Shown here piece after piece: positions 36,401-50,446 of a DNA stretch of 64,000 nucleotides. The notes below the pieces were generated by a model. The model did no database searches, had not been told where the DNA came from, and worked only from the letters and a program-made list of their open reading frames with translations. Within the stretch, counting starts at the first letter, position 1. Every line of letters starts with the position of its first letter. Position numbers and translations under genes: made by a program. Source of the DNA: Tubiluchus corallicola (lineage: Eukaryota > Priapulida > Priapulimorpha > Priapulimorphida > Tubiluchidae). The DNA lies in contig JAQGDQ010000016.1 of the NCBI GenBank assembly GCA_030141605.1, forward strand, positions 536,499-600,498, read 5' to 3'.

Positions 36401-38167
36401 ATCAAAACGAAACAAAATTCAAATTAGTGTAAGAATAGCAAAAAAAATAATCAATAACGAAAAATAGTCAATAAATAACAATTGTGTAGATGCTATATAT
36501 GCAATGAAAAAAGAAAAGATGTTCTGTCAATATGCACTATAGCAACGCTAAATGGGGAAACAAAATTTAAGCAAGAACATAGATGCACAATTCATGAAGA
36601 TTACCCAAAACAAACAAGAAATTAAATAGAGTTTTTTAAGTGCATCAAAATGAAAAACGGAAAAATCACAATATTGTAAAAGGAAAAATTTTGTATAAAC
36701 TTCGAGCCCGGGATAAATCAAGAAAATTACTACTAATACTATACTAGTACTAATATAATACTGTATCAGTATATTTGTACAATTATATTATATCAGATAT
36801 TGAGCTAACTTTATTCAATATAATTTTGACAAAGAGTATAATTATAAAAAAATCATATTTTTGTATATTTTGGTGTTATACAGAAATGGATGAACTAGAA
36901 ATAAACACTGGTATAACTACGATAGTTATAAAGAAAATTTGAGGAAGAATAAGGTTATTACTAAATAGGAATTTGAGGAAGATTAAGGTTATTAATAAAT
37001 GGAAGAAAAGTGCTGGATTATGGCAAAGAAGAAATAAGCTGTATCAACACAGCAAGAAAAAAGACAGATATTCTGATTAACCAAGTAATACTAGATTTGT
37101 CTATGATTATCTACTAATGTTGTATTTTTGTACTAAGAACTTGCTGTATCACTTGGCTAATGAATGGAGGGAATTGGCATTTTTTAATGTATTGCTCATG
37201 TGATTCCATAATATTACACCTTTGTACTTCATAATGTCTATCCGCATGAGGTGTGATACTTGCATGTTTAAGTGTGTAATAAGGAGTTGCATGTTAGCAG
37301 ATTTTAGCATTGTTAAGTTTATATTGACAGAAAGATTAACACATCCACGTCTCAACTTTTAGTAACTCTTGATTTATTCTCAGCCAGAGTTTCAATGTTA
37401 TTATCAGAAAGGAAAAGGTTTGTACCATCTGCAAAGAGTCTATGGCAAGGGTGTTCCATGTATGTAATCTCATCTGGAAATTTGCCAAATAAACTGTTTG
37501 TGCCGCCACTGTTTGTGTCTAAGTTGTGAATGTTTCTTTGTAGGACATTTACAAACTGCTCGGTATTTAGGCTTTTTTGTGGATTTAATGAGTTTTTATA
37601 GCATTACCTATAAAGGCTGACAGACTTCACTAAAAGGAACACAGGAAGGTTTGTTCAGAAACTTGATTAAGTACAGTACCTGCGTTTAGTAGGAGCTTTG
37701 ACAATCTATTGCCACAGAGTGTATTGATAAAATATTAAATTAACCACATCAGTTCTGGTTTGTATATAGGCGTGTTTGACGAGGCGTGGCCTGGGGGTAT
37801 AAATCATGGAGTTACCATTACTGGAGCTGGGGAGACGGCTACGGATGGCAAATTTTGGATAGTGCAAAACAGGTAGACGTGTAATATAGAATCATTGTTA
37901 ATACACAACCATATGATTTCGTTCAATATAACATCTGCCAATATAATCTTAAGTATCTGATTTTTATTATTATTATTTTCCAAATTTTTGTGCAGCTTTG
38001 GCACCATTTGTATGTATATAATTATAGGTCTATACTATAATGAAAATGTCGCTGTTTTCAGTTGGGGCACAAGCTGGGGAGACAACGGTTACATTAAAAT
38101 GAGACGAGGACTATCAAACAACGGCTGCCTTGGCATTAACATGTATGTGATGTGGCCTGAAGTATAA
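30489..38167 (+). CDS. Papain-family (C1A, cathepsin L-like) cysteine peptidase precursor, gene A
   Basis: Nine coding exons: 30489-30588, 30992-31137, 31943-32095, 32673-32705, 33322-33567, 34410-34498, 36064-36164, 37770-37872 and 38062-38167; 358 residues. The start MKICAALFLL was chosen by match to gene B. In order: signal peptide (1-19); I29 propeptide with an ERFNIN-type helix (EEQRRHRIFNYNVAQIHDHN) and GVNAFSD; mature enzyme from about PDVDW (117). Catalytic residues are present: Gln133, Cys139 (GSCGSCWAF), His302 (INHGV) and Asn323 (QNSWG). GCKGG follows the expected glycine-cysteine pattern. Compared with gene B, 19 residues with three Cys are inserted at about 175-193. The intron after 34498 starts GC (gcaagt), not GT. 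It is probably secreted or lysosomal, an endopeptidase made as an inactive precursor. A TATA promoter with an untranslated exon lies upstream at 27741-27846. Confidence 0.92.
36185..37630 (-). pseudogene. LINE fossil (reverse transcriptase) in gene A intron
   Basis: On the minus strand around 37360-37470 one frame reads HRLFADGTNLFLSDNNIETL, matching the reverse-transcriptase palm block where FADD is expected (here FADG). A frameshifted continuation, 37355-37149, reads VNLSVNIN, then MKYKGVILWNHMSNTL, equivalent to NKLSINxxKT and the IKYLGVxIDNHLTW region. The far end at about 36190-36210 carries the attctgattct-type tail common to such elements. The segment between (36250-37140) has no recognisable coding left. 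It is antisense to gene A. Confidence 0.7.
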
Positions 38168-38723
38168 ATGAGATCCGAAACCCTTTGACTAAAATTTACC
38201 TTATTTATAATGATTATGTATGATTCATGCTATATTCGTTGCTATGATCGTCATTGCTTAAATCTGGAAGTGGTTGATTTAGTGTTGTCATGATTTAACA
38301 TAAGTCTTCGGTATTTTATTTAGAACTGTTAATTGCCTGTTGGCACAAAGTTGCACTTAATACTGACCATATTATACAGATCAGATTCAATGACTCATTG
38401 TAACAAAGCTTAAATACCGTGTTTTCAAATGCTTGAAACTCAAATTACTGAATTAGAAAAGCTTTAATTACTTTAATTTCTTATTTTATAATGGATATAT
38501 TAAATCTTCTGTATGCAGTTGACGGTGATGCGCAGGTCTATAACATCAAGGCTTGGGTGCAGTTGTATTCTCTGTGTCACCTGTTTGCATAACATGTAGC
38601 TAATATTCAAATTGAATAAATTGTATCTGCATAATGCATGGTGTTTATTATTTACTACAACAATAAGTAAGTATGTAAATTTTTATTTCAGACTAAAAAT
38701 GAACGAAAAACGTATTTGCTATC

Positions 38724-38932
<209 letters not shown>

Positions 38933-40129
38933 AAAATAGTATTCAAAACACTAAACTATTTTCCAAAACGTAGTGGCTGGGCTGCAATGGAATGAAAGCT
39001 CGTTTATAGAAGATGTGGTGATGCCTATATGGACTCTCAAAAACGAGCTTTTAGACGGAACCTCCGATTCTCTGGCTTACAACTTTATAACGATTTCTTT
39101 CCAATGGCCACATTTGAAAAATAAACTCTTTAAGGGATGGCGAAAAACTAAGCCGAATCTTTGAAACCTCAAAGTTTATCGCCTTATGGTTGACAAAACA
39201 AAACTCAAACACATAAAATTATCTAAATTTGCAACTTGAATTTTGCAAGTGGGCCTATTGCGGAAACATACGAGTGAATGATCATTCAGTGAATATTTTC
39301 AGAATCTGGTTCACCTTTTAGTGAAACAGCATTAACGCAGTGAGAAAACAAAATATTTACTGACCTTGAACTTTCTCGCAAGTTAATATTTTTGCTTTTG
39401 GTGAATTTGTCGTGTTTGATCACCTATGAATTACACTCATTTCAATGAAATCGGAATTTGTAGCCCTATAAGTTAGAATATTGTCTTATATGAATTCGCC
39501 TGATTAAAAAATTTAACGATTTAAAGGAAAGGCCAAGCCTTCCGGAAAGCCAATCCTATTTCAATAAACGCGAAAAATGTTAAAAGGATTTAGTAGTAAA
39601 ACTGCAATAAGTGCTTCGTGTAACTAATAAAACTACTTTAAAGTCCCGATCACTTCATGTTTGGGCGCTCTCTTTTTCAATGCCCATTCTTCTTCCAATG
39701 ACGTCATTCTGAAGAAAAATAGCACACTGTCTCAATCTTTCATCAAAAGTATAAGTTTTTAAAAATAATTAGATAGCCAATTTTGTCAATTTTTGCGTGA
39801 ACATCAGGTTAGCCGCAAAAATTCGAAAAAATTTAAGCAGCGCAAACTTACGGAAAGTGACGATGCGCTTACGAAAAGTCACGAAGTCTCCCAGTTACGT
39901 CATAATTTTCAAGTGAATGGCGGCAACCACCATGCCTGAAAATCTTTATTCAGAAGTAGCATATTTTAAATTTATGCTTTATAGACAGTTGTGCAAATTT
40001 TTTTGTTATATTTACTAAGTTAAACTGATAACCCAACATACTGAGTGACTTGTTCTTTTATTTAATACTGGAGTGCCATGGTTTGCAAAGATAAATACAA
40101 ACTAGCACGTTCCAGCACTGGCTAAAGGC

Positions 40130-41210
40130 ATCAAATGAATAAGACTTTACGAAAATATTCGGTACCATGCACTTCTGCCATTTAAATCAATTTTAAGGTT
40201 AATATATTAAACAGTTGTAATACTTGTAATCAATTAACGAAATGCTGAATTTTTTTGTTTTGATCCAAAGAAATCCCAGCTAATTATCCTACCAAATTTC
40301 AACTTTCATCACGGGAACTTGTAATTTAAATCAATTTAAAATAAAAATTAAATAATTAAACATTATAATCAGCTGTAGTTAATTAACTAACTAACTAATT
40401 ATTACAATTTTTTCGTTTTGAACCAAGGATATCAAACAACTTGATTGAATGATGTACGAAACCTAGCTCCGATTTAAATGAAATTAAAATTGGTTAATGA
40501 AACGGCTATAATTATTTAACAATTTTAATTAATTTACGAATTGGCACCAATTTTCTTACTTTCGACCAAGGACATCTCATCTAACCGTCCTACTAAATTT
40601 CTTCTCAGTTGGATCAGGGAAATATGCAAATGAAATCTAAAATAACTTAATTAAATGATTCTATTTAATTGACTAATTAACGAATTGATACGATTTTCAT
40701 TTTAAACCAAAGATATCTTAGCTAATCGTCATAGCAAATTTTAATTCAATTAGACATGGGAATATGTAATTTAGAACAATTAATTGAACAGTTCCAATTA
40801 ATTAACCAATTAACAAATTGAATTTATACTTTTCGTTTCGAACCAAGTACATCCTAGCTAATCATCGTACCTAATTTTAACTCGACTGAATTATGCGAAC
40901 ATACAATTTAAAATTAATTAATTAAACAGCTTTAATTAATTAACTGGTTAACGAATTACTGCAAGTATTTAACTTTGAGCTAATGACATCCTAGCTAATG
41001 ATCCTGCCAAATTTCAATTCGATCATGCGAACATGCAATTTAAATCAACTTAACCTTAACTAATTAATTAATTAATTAAACAGTTCGAACTACTTAGCTA
41101 ACTTGCAAGTGCTACAAGTTTTTGAAGAAGCTACATCGTAACTAGTCATCACATTTAATTTCAACTCAATTGGATAAACACTTTTGGTGTTATTTCAACT
41201 ACACGTGTAA
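40130..41210. repeat. Diverged tandem array, about 140 bp unit, 6-7 copies
   Basis: Units start near 40262, 40420, 40563, 40705, 40842, 40978 and 41133 (periods 158, 143, 142, 137, 136, 155). Each has gaaccaaggacatcctagct followed by aatcgtcctaccaaatttca, then acatgcaatttaa and an AATTAATTAA-rich stretch. Copies are heavily diverged, so the array is old. AATTAATTAA blocks recur once per unit. Confidence 0.85.
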
Positions 41211-43599
41211 TTTGGAGCTAAAAAGTTGAAAAAGGTGTGATGGACGAAGTGAGAAACCGGATTTTTCTAAGGCCCGGGTTAACGTCCGGGAATCACATCT
41301 GATTACATAGGAATTGCATTTCATTTCAGTGACATCTTTTGATCCATGACCCATGTGAATTGATCAACCCGACACATCCATTTTCCACTTTAGATTTCAA
41401 ATATTTTTAGAAACAAAAATCTCAGGTGATTTACATTGAAAGCTAACGTTGACGATACCACGCTACCAGCCTATAGGCTTTAAAACTATAGCGATCAAGC
41501 AGCGATCTATGACAAACTTGTACGAAACGAGGGTTGTTGAGATAGTACAAGCTATCTTAATAATGAATCTCTACGAACAAAATTTTTTAGCCTTATGTAC
41601 AGTACAATTAACTTTAAAACTACAAGAACTCTAAACTCTGTGCTGATGCAGTTCGCTGCATTAACAATTCGTTAACTCATTAAATTTGCAATATTCTACA
41701 CGTTGCTACGACAAAACGAATGTCCAGGAAAAATAAAAAAAAAATTGGGATAATAAATAAAGCCTTTGCACGCACTCACTTTTGAGCTTGAACTTTTTCC
41801 CAAAAATGTTGAAAATTGAGTTCAGAGTTCAGATTTCAAATCAAGCTTTTAGGAAAAAAGACATCTTGCTTACTTAAATCTCATTGAACACATAAAAAAT
41901 CTATCTCATTAAAAAAAATTAATAAAGTGAAACTGATGCACCAACTAAATTAACTGCCGACTGCCGAGCTTTATATCTTGCAGTTTCTCTAAGTTTGGGT
42001 GATGAAGACGCTTCATTAAAGTAGATAAGGCACGTATATTATATTAGTAGGCTCTACAATGCCTACATAATGAAATCATTGAAATAATGTTCTTTCTTGC
42101 ATGCTCCATACCATTAGAAGAGCTGCTATATACAATTGTGATGATCATACACCTTAGTTTAAGTACGACCGACATGGCATTGTCAAGGACGACGCCATTA
42201 CTTCCAAGAGGAGGCCCGCATTTTCCTGGGAAGGAGGATTCAGTACAATGTAGTGAATTTAGTGCCTTTCATTAATAAGAGATTTTGACTTAACAAACAA
42301 GTATTCGTGATTCAATTTCTGTGACTTTGCAATTTAAAATGTCTCAATAATTAATAACCTGAATTTTTGCAATCATCTTTAGACCACGATTGATGATTGA
42401 TCGGATGTTAATAAATTAATAAGTTAATTTAAATTAATTCGCCATATAAAAGGAGTAAACAGTTAATTGTTACAAATGTTCGACTTAACCAAAATAACCA
42501 AAAATTTTACTAGGGAGCAGTAACCCAACAAAACTGCAAGGACACAAAAGTGAAAAAAATTATTTGGACAGACCGACATACTTGTAACGGGAGTACAACG
42601 CCTACATCTTGTACAAATATTGTCAGAATCTAATTTACGTTTTTGAGACCACAGTCAGGCAAAGTTTTATAAATGTCACGGCAAATGCTGAGTTTATATA
42701 TGAAATATGTACAAATTAATAGTACAAGTAACAATATAGTAGCATTTTATTAGAACCAATGAAAGCTATAGTTATGTCTCTGGCTGTAATAACTAGACCG
42801 GAATGCGAAGCATTGGGTTACTCGCTTTTTGAGTTTTTCTGTCCCGATTCGCGTCGGCTTGGAGATATTACGTATAACCATGAAAAAGCATTTTTGTGTA
42901 AAACATTTTAGCTTCCCAGCTGCTCTATAAGTTGAGCTACAACCATTTCTTTTTTTCAAGATTCAGTAGTGTAAAAGATACTGTAAAAAAGTACACACGC
43001 ACGTAAGTTTTGCTCGAACGTATTTGTAAAATATACAAACTTAAGTAACACGGTATGTGTTTCCGTCCTGTTTCGGATGATGCCCTTCCGTCGATTCCTT
43101 TTCAGCAATTTTTTGCAATAGTACTGTATTGTCACAATATTAAAAAACACCCCCACACTACCCACATCATGTCACAAAACAATAGCAACAAAAAATTTTG
43201 CACAAACGCTAACGAATCCATCTACTTTTGATCAATAAAGCGCAGATTCTGTATTATCTTTGCTTTCTTGTCCTATAACGATGGTGATAAGACGACTGTT
43301 AACAGATAAACGTTTACGGTTGTTATAGAATCTAAATTTTTGTGAACGTTTAGTGATGCATTGATTGTCTCACAATGAGTGAATGACAGAGTTTATATTA
43401 CATAAAACGAGTACAAGACCGGCTTAATGGCGAAACAAATCTATGTATAAAGGCTACATTACACGCGAGAGGAAGACTTCCTGGAAACTGGCTTCTGAAA
43501 GTCTCGTTTCCCTACGTCTCTGTTTGCTCTTGAGAAAGGGCGTGTATAACTTACATTCTCTCTTTCTCTGTGTAGCAGTAGAAATACACCTCTCCATCT

Positions 43600-43602
43600 C
43601 TT

Positions 43603-43651
<49 letters not shown>

Positions 43652-43720
43652 TTCAGTCTCTTCCCTCTCTCTCTTTCTCTCTCTCTTTTTCAGTCTCTCT
43701 CTCCTCTCTCTCTCTCTTTC
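43600..43720. repeat. (CT)n microsatellite
   Basis: Impure CT/TTTCAGTCTC tract with an internal duplicated ctctctctttttcagtctct block. It lies about 0.5 kb upstream of the gene B promoter, in the same relative place as the CT tract before gene A. Confidence 0.9.
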
Positions 43721-44184
43721 TCATTCTTTCTTTCCAATCTCTTCCATTTTCTCTAATTGGTTCCTTCACCCTCTAAGTTCCGTTTTCATAAAAATAGGGA
43801 TTTAGGGATTTTATGCGTCAAATAATTTCTGATTTGAAAAATAATCTATTCAGCAAAAGGAACCACATCAGAATATTTCGTTTAATTCTGATTCTGTTTT
43901 TCAGTCATATTTGAAGCTAATAGGCAAAGCTTTACGTGAACACCTTAAAGTATAGAATGCCTGTGTGCAAACACTTATTGTTATTAAAAGTTTGTCAAAT
44001 TTACATCCTCAAGTGAAGTGGCATTTCGGTACATTTTTATGATCCGGCTTTGAAGTGGACGACTACTTAATATTTACAAAGTGAGCTATGCGGGATATCC
44101 AATGATATGGTATTAATTTCGTCCAGAAACCTTGGCATTTAGCTTTGCATTATATGTAAGATTCATTTACCTAGGTAGTTTACA

Positions 44185-44304
44185 TTAATATGGGCCTGGC
44201 ACCTGTTGATTTCCGTTTACCAATACGTAGGCTGCAAACGGGCCTATATAAAGCGAGTGTGGGAACCATTCATTTGACAATCCGTTGATACTGGTATAAA
44301 ACAG
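44185..44304 (+). promoter_or_regulatory. Promoter and untranslated first exon of cathepsin gene B
   Basis: Matches the gene A promoter block: CACCTG, GTTTACCAATACGTAG, then GGGCCTATATAAAG (TATA at about 44243-44252). The exon ends at 44304 (aaacag) before the donor GTAAGTTTTA. Between TATA and the donor the two genes differ in length and sequence, while the upstream 60 bp are well conserved. Confidence 0.75.
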
Positions 44305-44971
44305 GTAAGTTTTAGCTGGGAAAAACTCATGGTAATAGCACTTATCACACAGAGTTTCTTATTTTGTTTCCTTCTGTCATAAACAAATGATCAAGTGGTT
44401 GTTGTACGAAAGCATAAGTGTGCTGTCATTTTCGTATGACTTTGTTTTCCACCATTAGTAAGTGTTATTGTCATTTTCGTGTGATTTTTGTTTGGCACTT
44501 TTTTAATTATCATTTTGAAATTGCCCGTAGCTGGTCAAAGTTTAGTGCGAACTAAAAAGATAAAAAGAGAAATACTTTTGCGCTTGGTTTTTAATTACTA
44601 TTGTTCACAATACAGCTGAAACAACATAGCAGGAGATTTTACTAGAACTAATAACACTTCCATTGAAATTATACATGTCAAGTACATCACACAAAAACTT
44701 TAATAGATTCAAAATTTTCTAATTAATATAGTAGCAATCAACAACAGTCACTAAGTGCTTTCATCATAAAAAAATTTGCATTAATTAATATTACAGTATT
44801 AACAAAATGCAATAAGTAAAGTAATCTACTGTAATTTAATTTTGCTTTGTTAGTTCTGTTAATTACCAGTAAAAGCTTTACTTGTTAATATCCGCTTTTG
44901 TATTATGATTTGGTTATATGAATTAAGGTTGCTTAGTTAAGCATATGTATTATCTACAGGGATTATACGAA

Positions 44972-47900
44972 ATGAAGATTTCTGCAGCGCTATTTCTCCT
45001 AGCCGTCATTGTCGTATCAGAAGTGGCAGCAGGTGATGACATTCCAACCTGGGAAGAATTTAAAGCCACGTATCGTAAGTTTGTTCCTCAGCTGTTCAAT
45101 AGATTGTTTACAGGTGGTAAGAGTGTTTGTAACCTGCAAACCTTTTCATTTTTTGTATTATGGACGATTATCAGCAAGTTATAATCTAAGTACATACAGC
45201 TAAAAACTGTTCACATAAATGTATTTTCTAATCATTTAGATCAAATCATTTGTTGTTCTATCACATTAAAATTTTGCTCAAACCATATGTGGTCCAAGCT
45301 ACTGGTACATATGCCATTTGCACTAGATATTGGAATAGATCCACAATTAATAAAGTTTAGAAGCTTAAACTGGCCGAAATGGAGGTAAGGTGGAAAAATG
45401 AAGAATGAAGCTTGTTTTGAACCGGGACTTTTAGTTCAAATCCCGGCTCACATCTTTCAATGAAGCAAATCTAGGCCCATTTTTTACATTTGTCCTCTTT
45501 CAGTTAAATTCGGTTTCAATTTTTTTATTGTGGACTAGTATGAATCATTATTTAATAATTTTTAAATTAGGATTACAAGTAATTGCTTTTGGGAATGTTT
45601 TTTCAGTGCAACTTGATTTTTGTTGCGTAATGCATAGGATATTTATATAGCGTTCGCGTAATTATAACATGTCGTCAATAAACTTACGTGCACGTAACCT
45701 TCTACAGGGCGCACAGTGCATACTATGGAAAATCTGTATGACACAATTACTGGACGCAGATTTTTACTAGTCTGCGGCTTCGATAAATGAAGTTTTGCGA
45801 ACTTTGTCACACAGATATTAAGCATGCTTAAATTTCGGTGTCCAAGAAACGCCTCCTGCTCGTCAGACAAAATCAGATCAGACTAATAAAAAGCAACGAT
45901 TTGTCATCTGGTAATGTGACGTTTGCACTGTCTGAAGCAGACTGCTCCATATAAACGCCACAATTCGCATCTGACAGTTTTGCTCGATTTTTAGAGCGTG
46001 CGACTGCGACTAGTATTCTGTTTTATGTCGATGTATGTACGTTACTATTTCATATATGCATGTATGAAAGCAAATTCTTTCTAATTTTATACTGCCTGTT
46101 TTGAAACTTTTAGAACTTGCAAGTGGCGCACTGCTTGGTGTTATTTTTTTGAAATTTTAAATGTCTTAATACAGATAAGCACTATGGTGGCACAAGAAAA
46201 AGCGAAGAAAGTCGAAGACATCGTATATTCAACCGGAACGTAGCAAAAATACGTGCTCACAATAAACTTTATGAAGAGGGGAAATCAACATACAAACTGG
46301 GCGTAAACGCCTTTTGCGATCAAGTAGGTACTTTAAAATATGCGTTGTTTCTCTTGTGGTGTGCTGTATTGGTTATTTGATTACTTAATTTCGCTAGTTG
46401 AAATAATTAAATTAATTGTGCAAATTTCCATAATTATCATCAACATTTTTTATTACAATTGGGCTGTTTACGTTCTTCAGCAATCCATTCGTTTCTATAA
46501 GGAATAAATTTAGAGCTTAACTCCGTCTCTAACATTGTGCATGGGCGACCAAGTAAAAAATTGCTGAATCTGTTCTACTTCGAGTGATATAAGATTCACA
46601 AGATATACCAATTCATTCTATGATATAAGAAAAGTACGAATAACCTGAATGACAAGAAGAAGTTAATCACATGACATAATGTAAAAAACAGAGCTGTTTA
46701 CGCAAGAGCACGTCAACAGTAGAAATACATCATACAAAATTACAAAGATTATGACTCACTAGAATGTTGTTGGGTAAACAACTTACAGCTTTTTAATTAT
46801 TATAATCTTAAAGACAGTAAAACAGCATGGGGAACTCATGATAAAATTCTGACATGTTTTTACTTTAAAATCTCTTGTTTTTAACTCGTATTTTTAACAT
46901 CGTCACTGTTAATATTGTGAATTACGAGTCATCAACAATCCAGAATCGAACCCTGAACCTTTACGCTCGAATAGTAAGGGGACAAACCAAGCAGCTAACA
47001 ATACGTTTGTTTCTTCTTCAATATAATACTTATACACACATAAATGTAACTTTACAGTATCGACCAACATATATTTGCGTAGATCAGCTAATGTAACTTG
47101 CCTTTTTGCAAACAAATTGCAAATTGTAATTGTAACTAGAAACCAGTTTATCATATAACTTGTTTACAATAATCAGAACTATTTTATGATGCAAGAAATA
47201 AGAACAACACTCCCGTACGCTTGCTGCTTGCACGTAGGTCTTTCAGATAAAGTATTATTGCACCCCTACATAAATAACTAAGCAATAGCGATGTTTTATC
47301 ACCTGATCCGCCATTCTTACCAGGTTTGAAAATTTTAATTGCTGTTCTGATTTGGTCAACAAACACTACATAGTCGCTTTGTTTTTAATTTGAAAGTGCA
47401 GATTTTCGTACAACGAAATAAGCGAAGATATATAAGCTCTTATGCTGTTAGATAACAGTTTTAAAGGTGACGAAAGTTGCTTGCAATTCGTTTTTCAATG
47501 CGTTGTATTAGTACTTGTTTCATCAATTTTTCTAGGTCTTAATTTCACACCAAAACTGCCTATCACTGTTAGAGGAAATCGGCATCCATCTTACGTTTTT
47601 ATACTATATTAGTAGCAGCTCGTGTATAGGTACTGTGGAAGTGCAGCAACCCTTATTTTCACTCAATATTATTGATAATATTCAATATGATAAGTCTTTG
47701 TTCTTTAGTTTCTTTGCACATGTAGGGAACTAGAGCACGTGAGGATAGTGCTACATTTGCTTCACAGCCCAGCACAGTGCACTTCATCAACGCGGTTTCG
47801 GCTGTTGTGCGCATGCGGCCATGCGCACATGTCTCAGAGAGTAGTGTCGCTTACTGTGAATGGATCAAGCGTGAACTGCGACAATTTAGGCTAGTAATAA

Positions 47901-49911
47901 GCGAAAAATATTTTTTTACGATTTTATCAAGTTTATGTATAAACTTTCGTATCATTGTTTGTTTAAAACTACAATTACAACATCAAAATTATATACTGTT
48001 TCGTTTTACACAGTTTTAAAGCAATGGCTAAAATTTTTCTGAAGCAGTAACTCTACTAATTTTAGCTACGAGCCACCACTGTACTACATCTTGCTTTCTT
48101 TTAACTTCGCGAATTTTGCAATGATGCAGACTGCGCGTCTTGCTGTGCGTATCTGAAATATCGTCATTCTTAAGTGTTACAGGTCTATCAGAGTCTTCCA
48201 ATGTTTGGCCTGGTTTTTATGCAGCTCTTTCTATTGCTGACGCATCTTATTTTAAACAGACACTTCGAGAGGTCATCGAATCAAGCACAGGTCTGGTAAC
48301 CCCACCTGATCCAGCGCCAGAATCGTTAACGAATGTAGCCTATCAGACGAAAACTGATATTCCTGATGTTGACTGGACTAACCATAAATGTATGTCACCT
48401 GTACGCGACCAGGTAAGAAGCAATTAGAAAATCAATAACACGACAACCACAAAACAAAAAGCATTTTAACAAATAGTGAACACATGACAAAAAATTAACT
48501 GGAGGAAAATAACATACTGTAAACTTTGTGTCAACTTAAAAAATTCTAATTTGTGCCAACTAGGTCATTACGTGCGGTAAAACTAAAGGTAGATTCGGCA
48601 AGAACATCTTTTCTGCAATTTTTAGCATTATTGTGATATGCTCTCAGAAAACTTAAAAAAAGGCCCGTCTGTGCTTATGGATCCATCCGTACGGAAAAAC
48701 TAGTTTAGACTTGTAATTCAACATGATAAAATACATCTCAGCTTCATGTAGTTTTCTAATTTATACAGATAATAGTAGGGTGTGCACTACTCCCGGAAAC
48801 GAAAAAAAACTAAAATCGACTGTTCCGCAACTGGGTCAATACAAAAAATGTCAGATTCAGATTCAGCGTGGTAAAGTACTTCTGTAATTTTCTGGTTTAT
48901 ATAGCCTGTATGGGATATGTCCCTGATCAGGAAACAGAAAGCCGTAAAAATTCCTGACAGCCCTCTAGAAATTCCATGTTTTGTCCCCGAATTAGTTCTT
49001 AAACATTTGGTGCCTACCTTGGCGTAATATCATTAATTAAAATTATCAGTGTTAGTTTATGGTAAAGTAATACATTGTGGTAGGCAAATGCGTCAGGTGC
49101 AAACTAGACAATAATTGAAACAAACTTCAAGGCAATTAAACGAATTAAACTATGACTAAATGCACTACAGTAAAGATCAAAACTACCCCACAATCTCTGT
49201 CTTTCTGCTCTCCCCTCACTCCCCCTGTGCCCTTTTCTTGCTCTTTTCCTTCTTTCTCTCACACGCTGTCCCACTCTCTTTCTGGCTCTCTTTCTCCACG
49301 TCTTTAATAATAACATAATATTAACTAGACTTTAGGCCTGGGATAAATGAAGTCGTAATAATCATATTCGTGCACTAAAGATTTCAAACGATCATTATGG
49401 ATTCTTTTAATTTTGATCGAAAATTACTTTGCTTTATTGTAGTTAGTAATGAAGTTCAAGGTTGTATTGTCTACGCGGCTATTGAGTACGTCTTCCCATG
49501 TTGGTTACTCGTTCCAATGTTTTTTAAATTTAATATTGTGTAATTAATACTGGAATTCTGTAAAAGGGGAACTTCGCTATTTTTTTTAAGGAAAATTAAC
49601 ATTATTAGTATTAATAATAACGCAAGAGTTTGATAATCCTGCCCTACAATGCACCTGTGTCCTATATTAGTCATATAGTAGTAGCGGTTGCTTCAAAAAT
49701 GTTATACTTTGTTCAACCTTCTTTTCTTTTGTTTTTTTAATGACAGGGAAGCTGTGGTAGCTGCTGGGCATTTGCAGCGGTGAGTAAGCCTATACCTGCA
49801 TATAATTTGTAGAAAACTCTGTGTTTTCCTATGCTTCAACAGCATTCTCATGTTAAGCCAGAGTTAGTCTTTATAATTTACACAAATAGTCATAGACAAT
49901 TGCAAACAGAA

Positions 49912-50004
<93 letters not shown>

Positions 50005-50409
50005 AGTCTGTTTATTGAAACAATAGATACATTGCTTCCCCTCTATTTGCCGGTGTTCAATTACAACTAAATGACTATTTATTAATAATGTTACAATATC
50101 TATTTCATACATAATACGTGCATAAGTAGAAGTTGAATCCATAAGCTGCTTTTTAATTCCAGATTATACTTAAGCAACATTGATTAAACGCATCATATAA
50201 ACACTTGCGCATCACATCATAAATTATATACACATATACAACATATATATGAGTGCACTTGTCTTATCTTATCATAACAGTATTAATATATATATAATAT
50301 GTATTTATATTATGTGCATATTTACACACACACACACACACACACACGCACGCACGCACATGCACATGCACACACACACACACAAACACACACACACGTG
50401 CACACACGA

Positions 50410-50446
<37 letters not shown>

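Noticed and set aside
42750-43165. Two adjacent 69-codon minus-strand frames
   Set aside because: No shared domain or splice junction and AT-rich codon noise.
48140-48427. 95-codon frame starting before the third coding exon of gene B
   Set aside because: It includes the true exon in frame, but the part before 48260 is intron: an acceptor (aaacag) sits at the boundary where gene A also has one.
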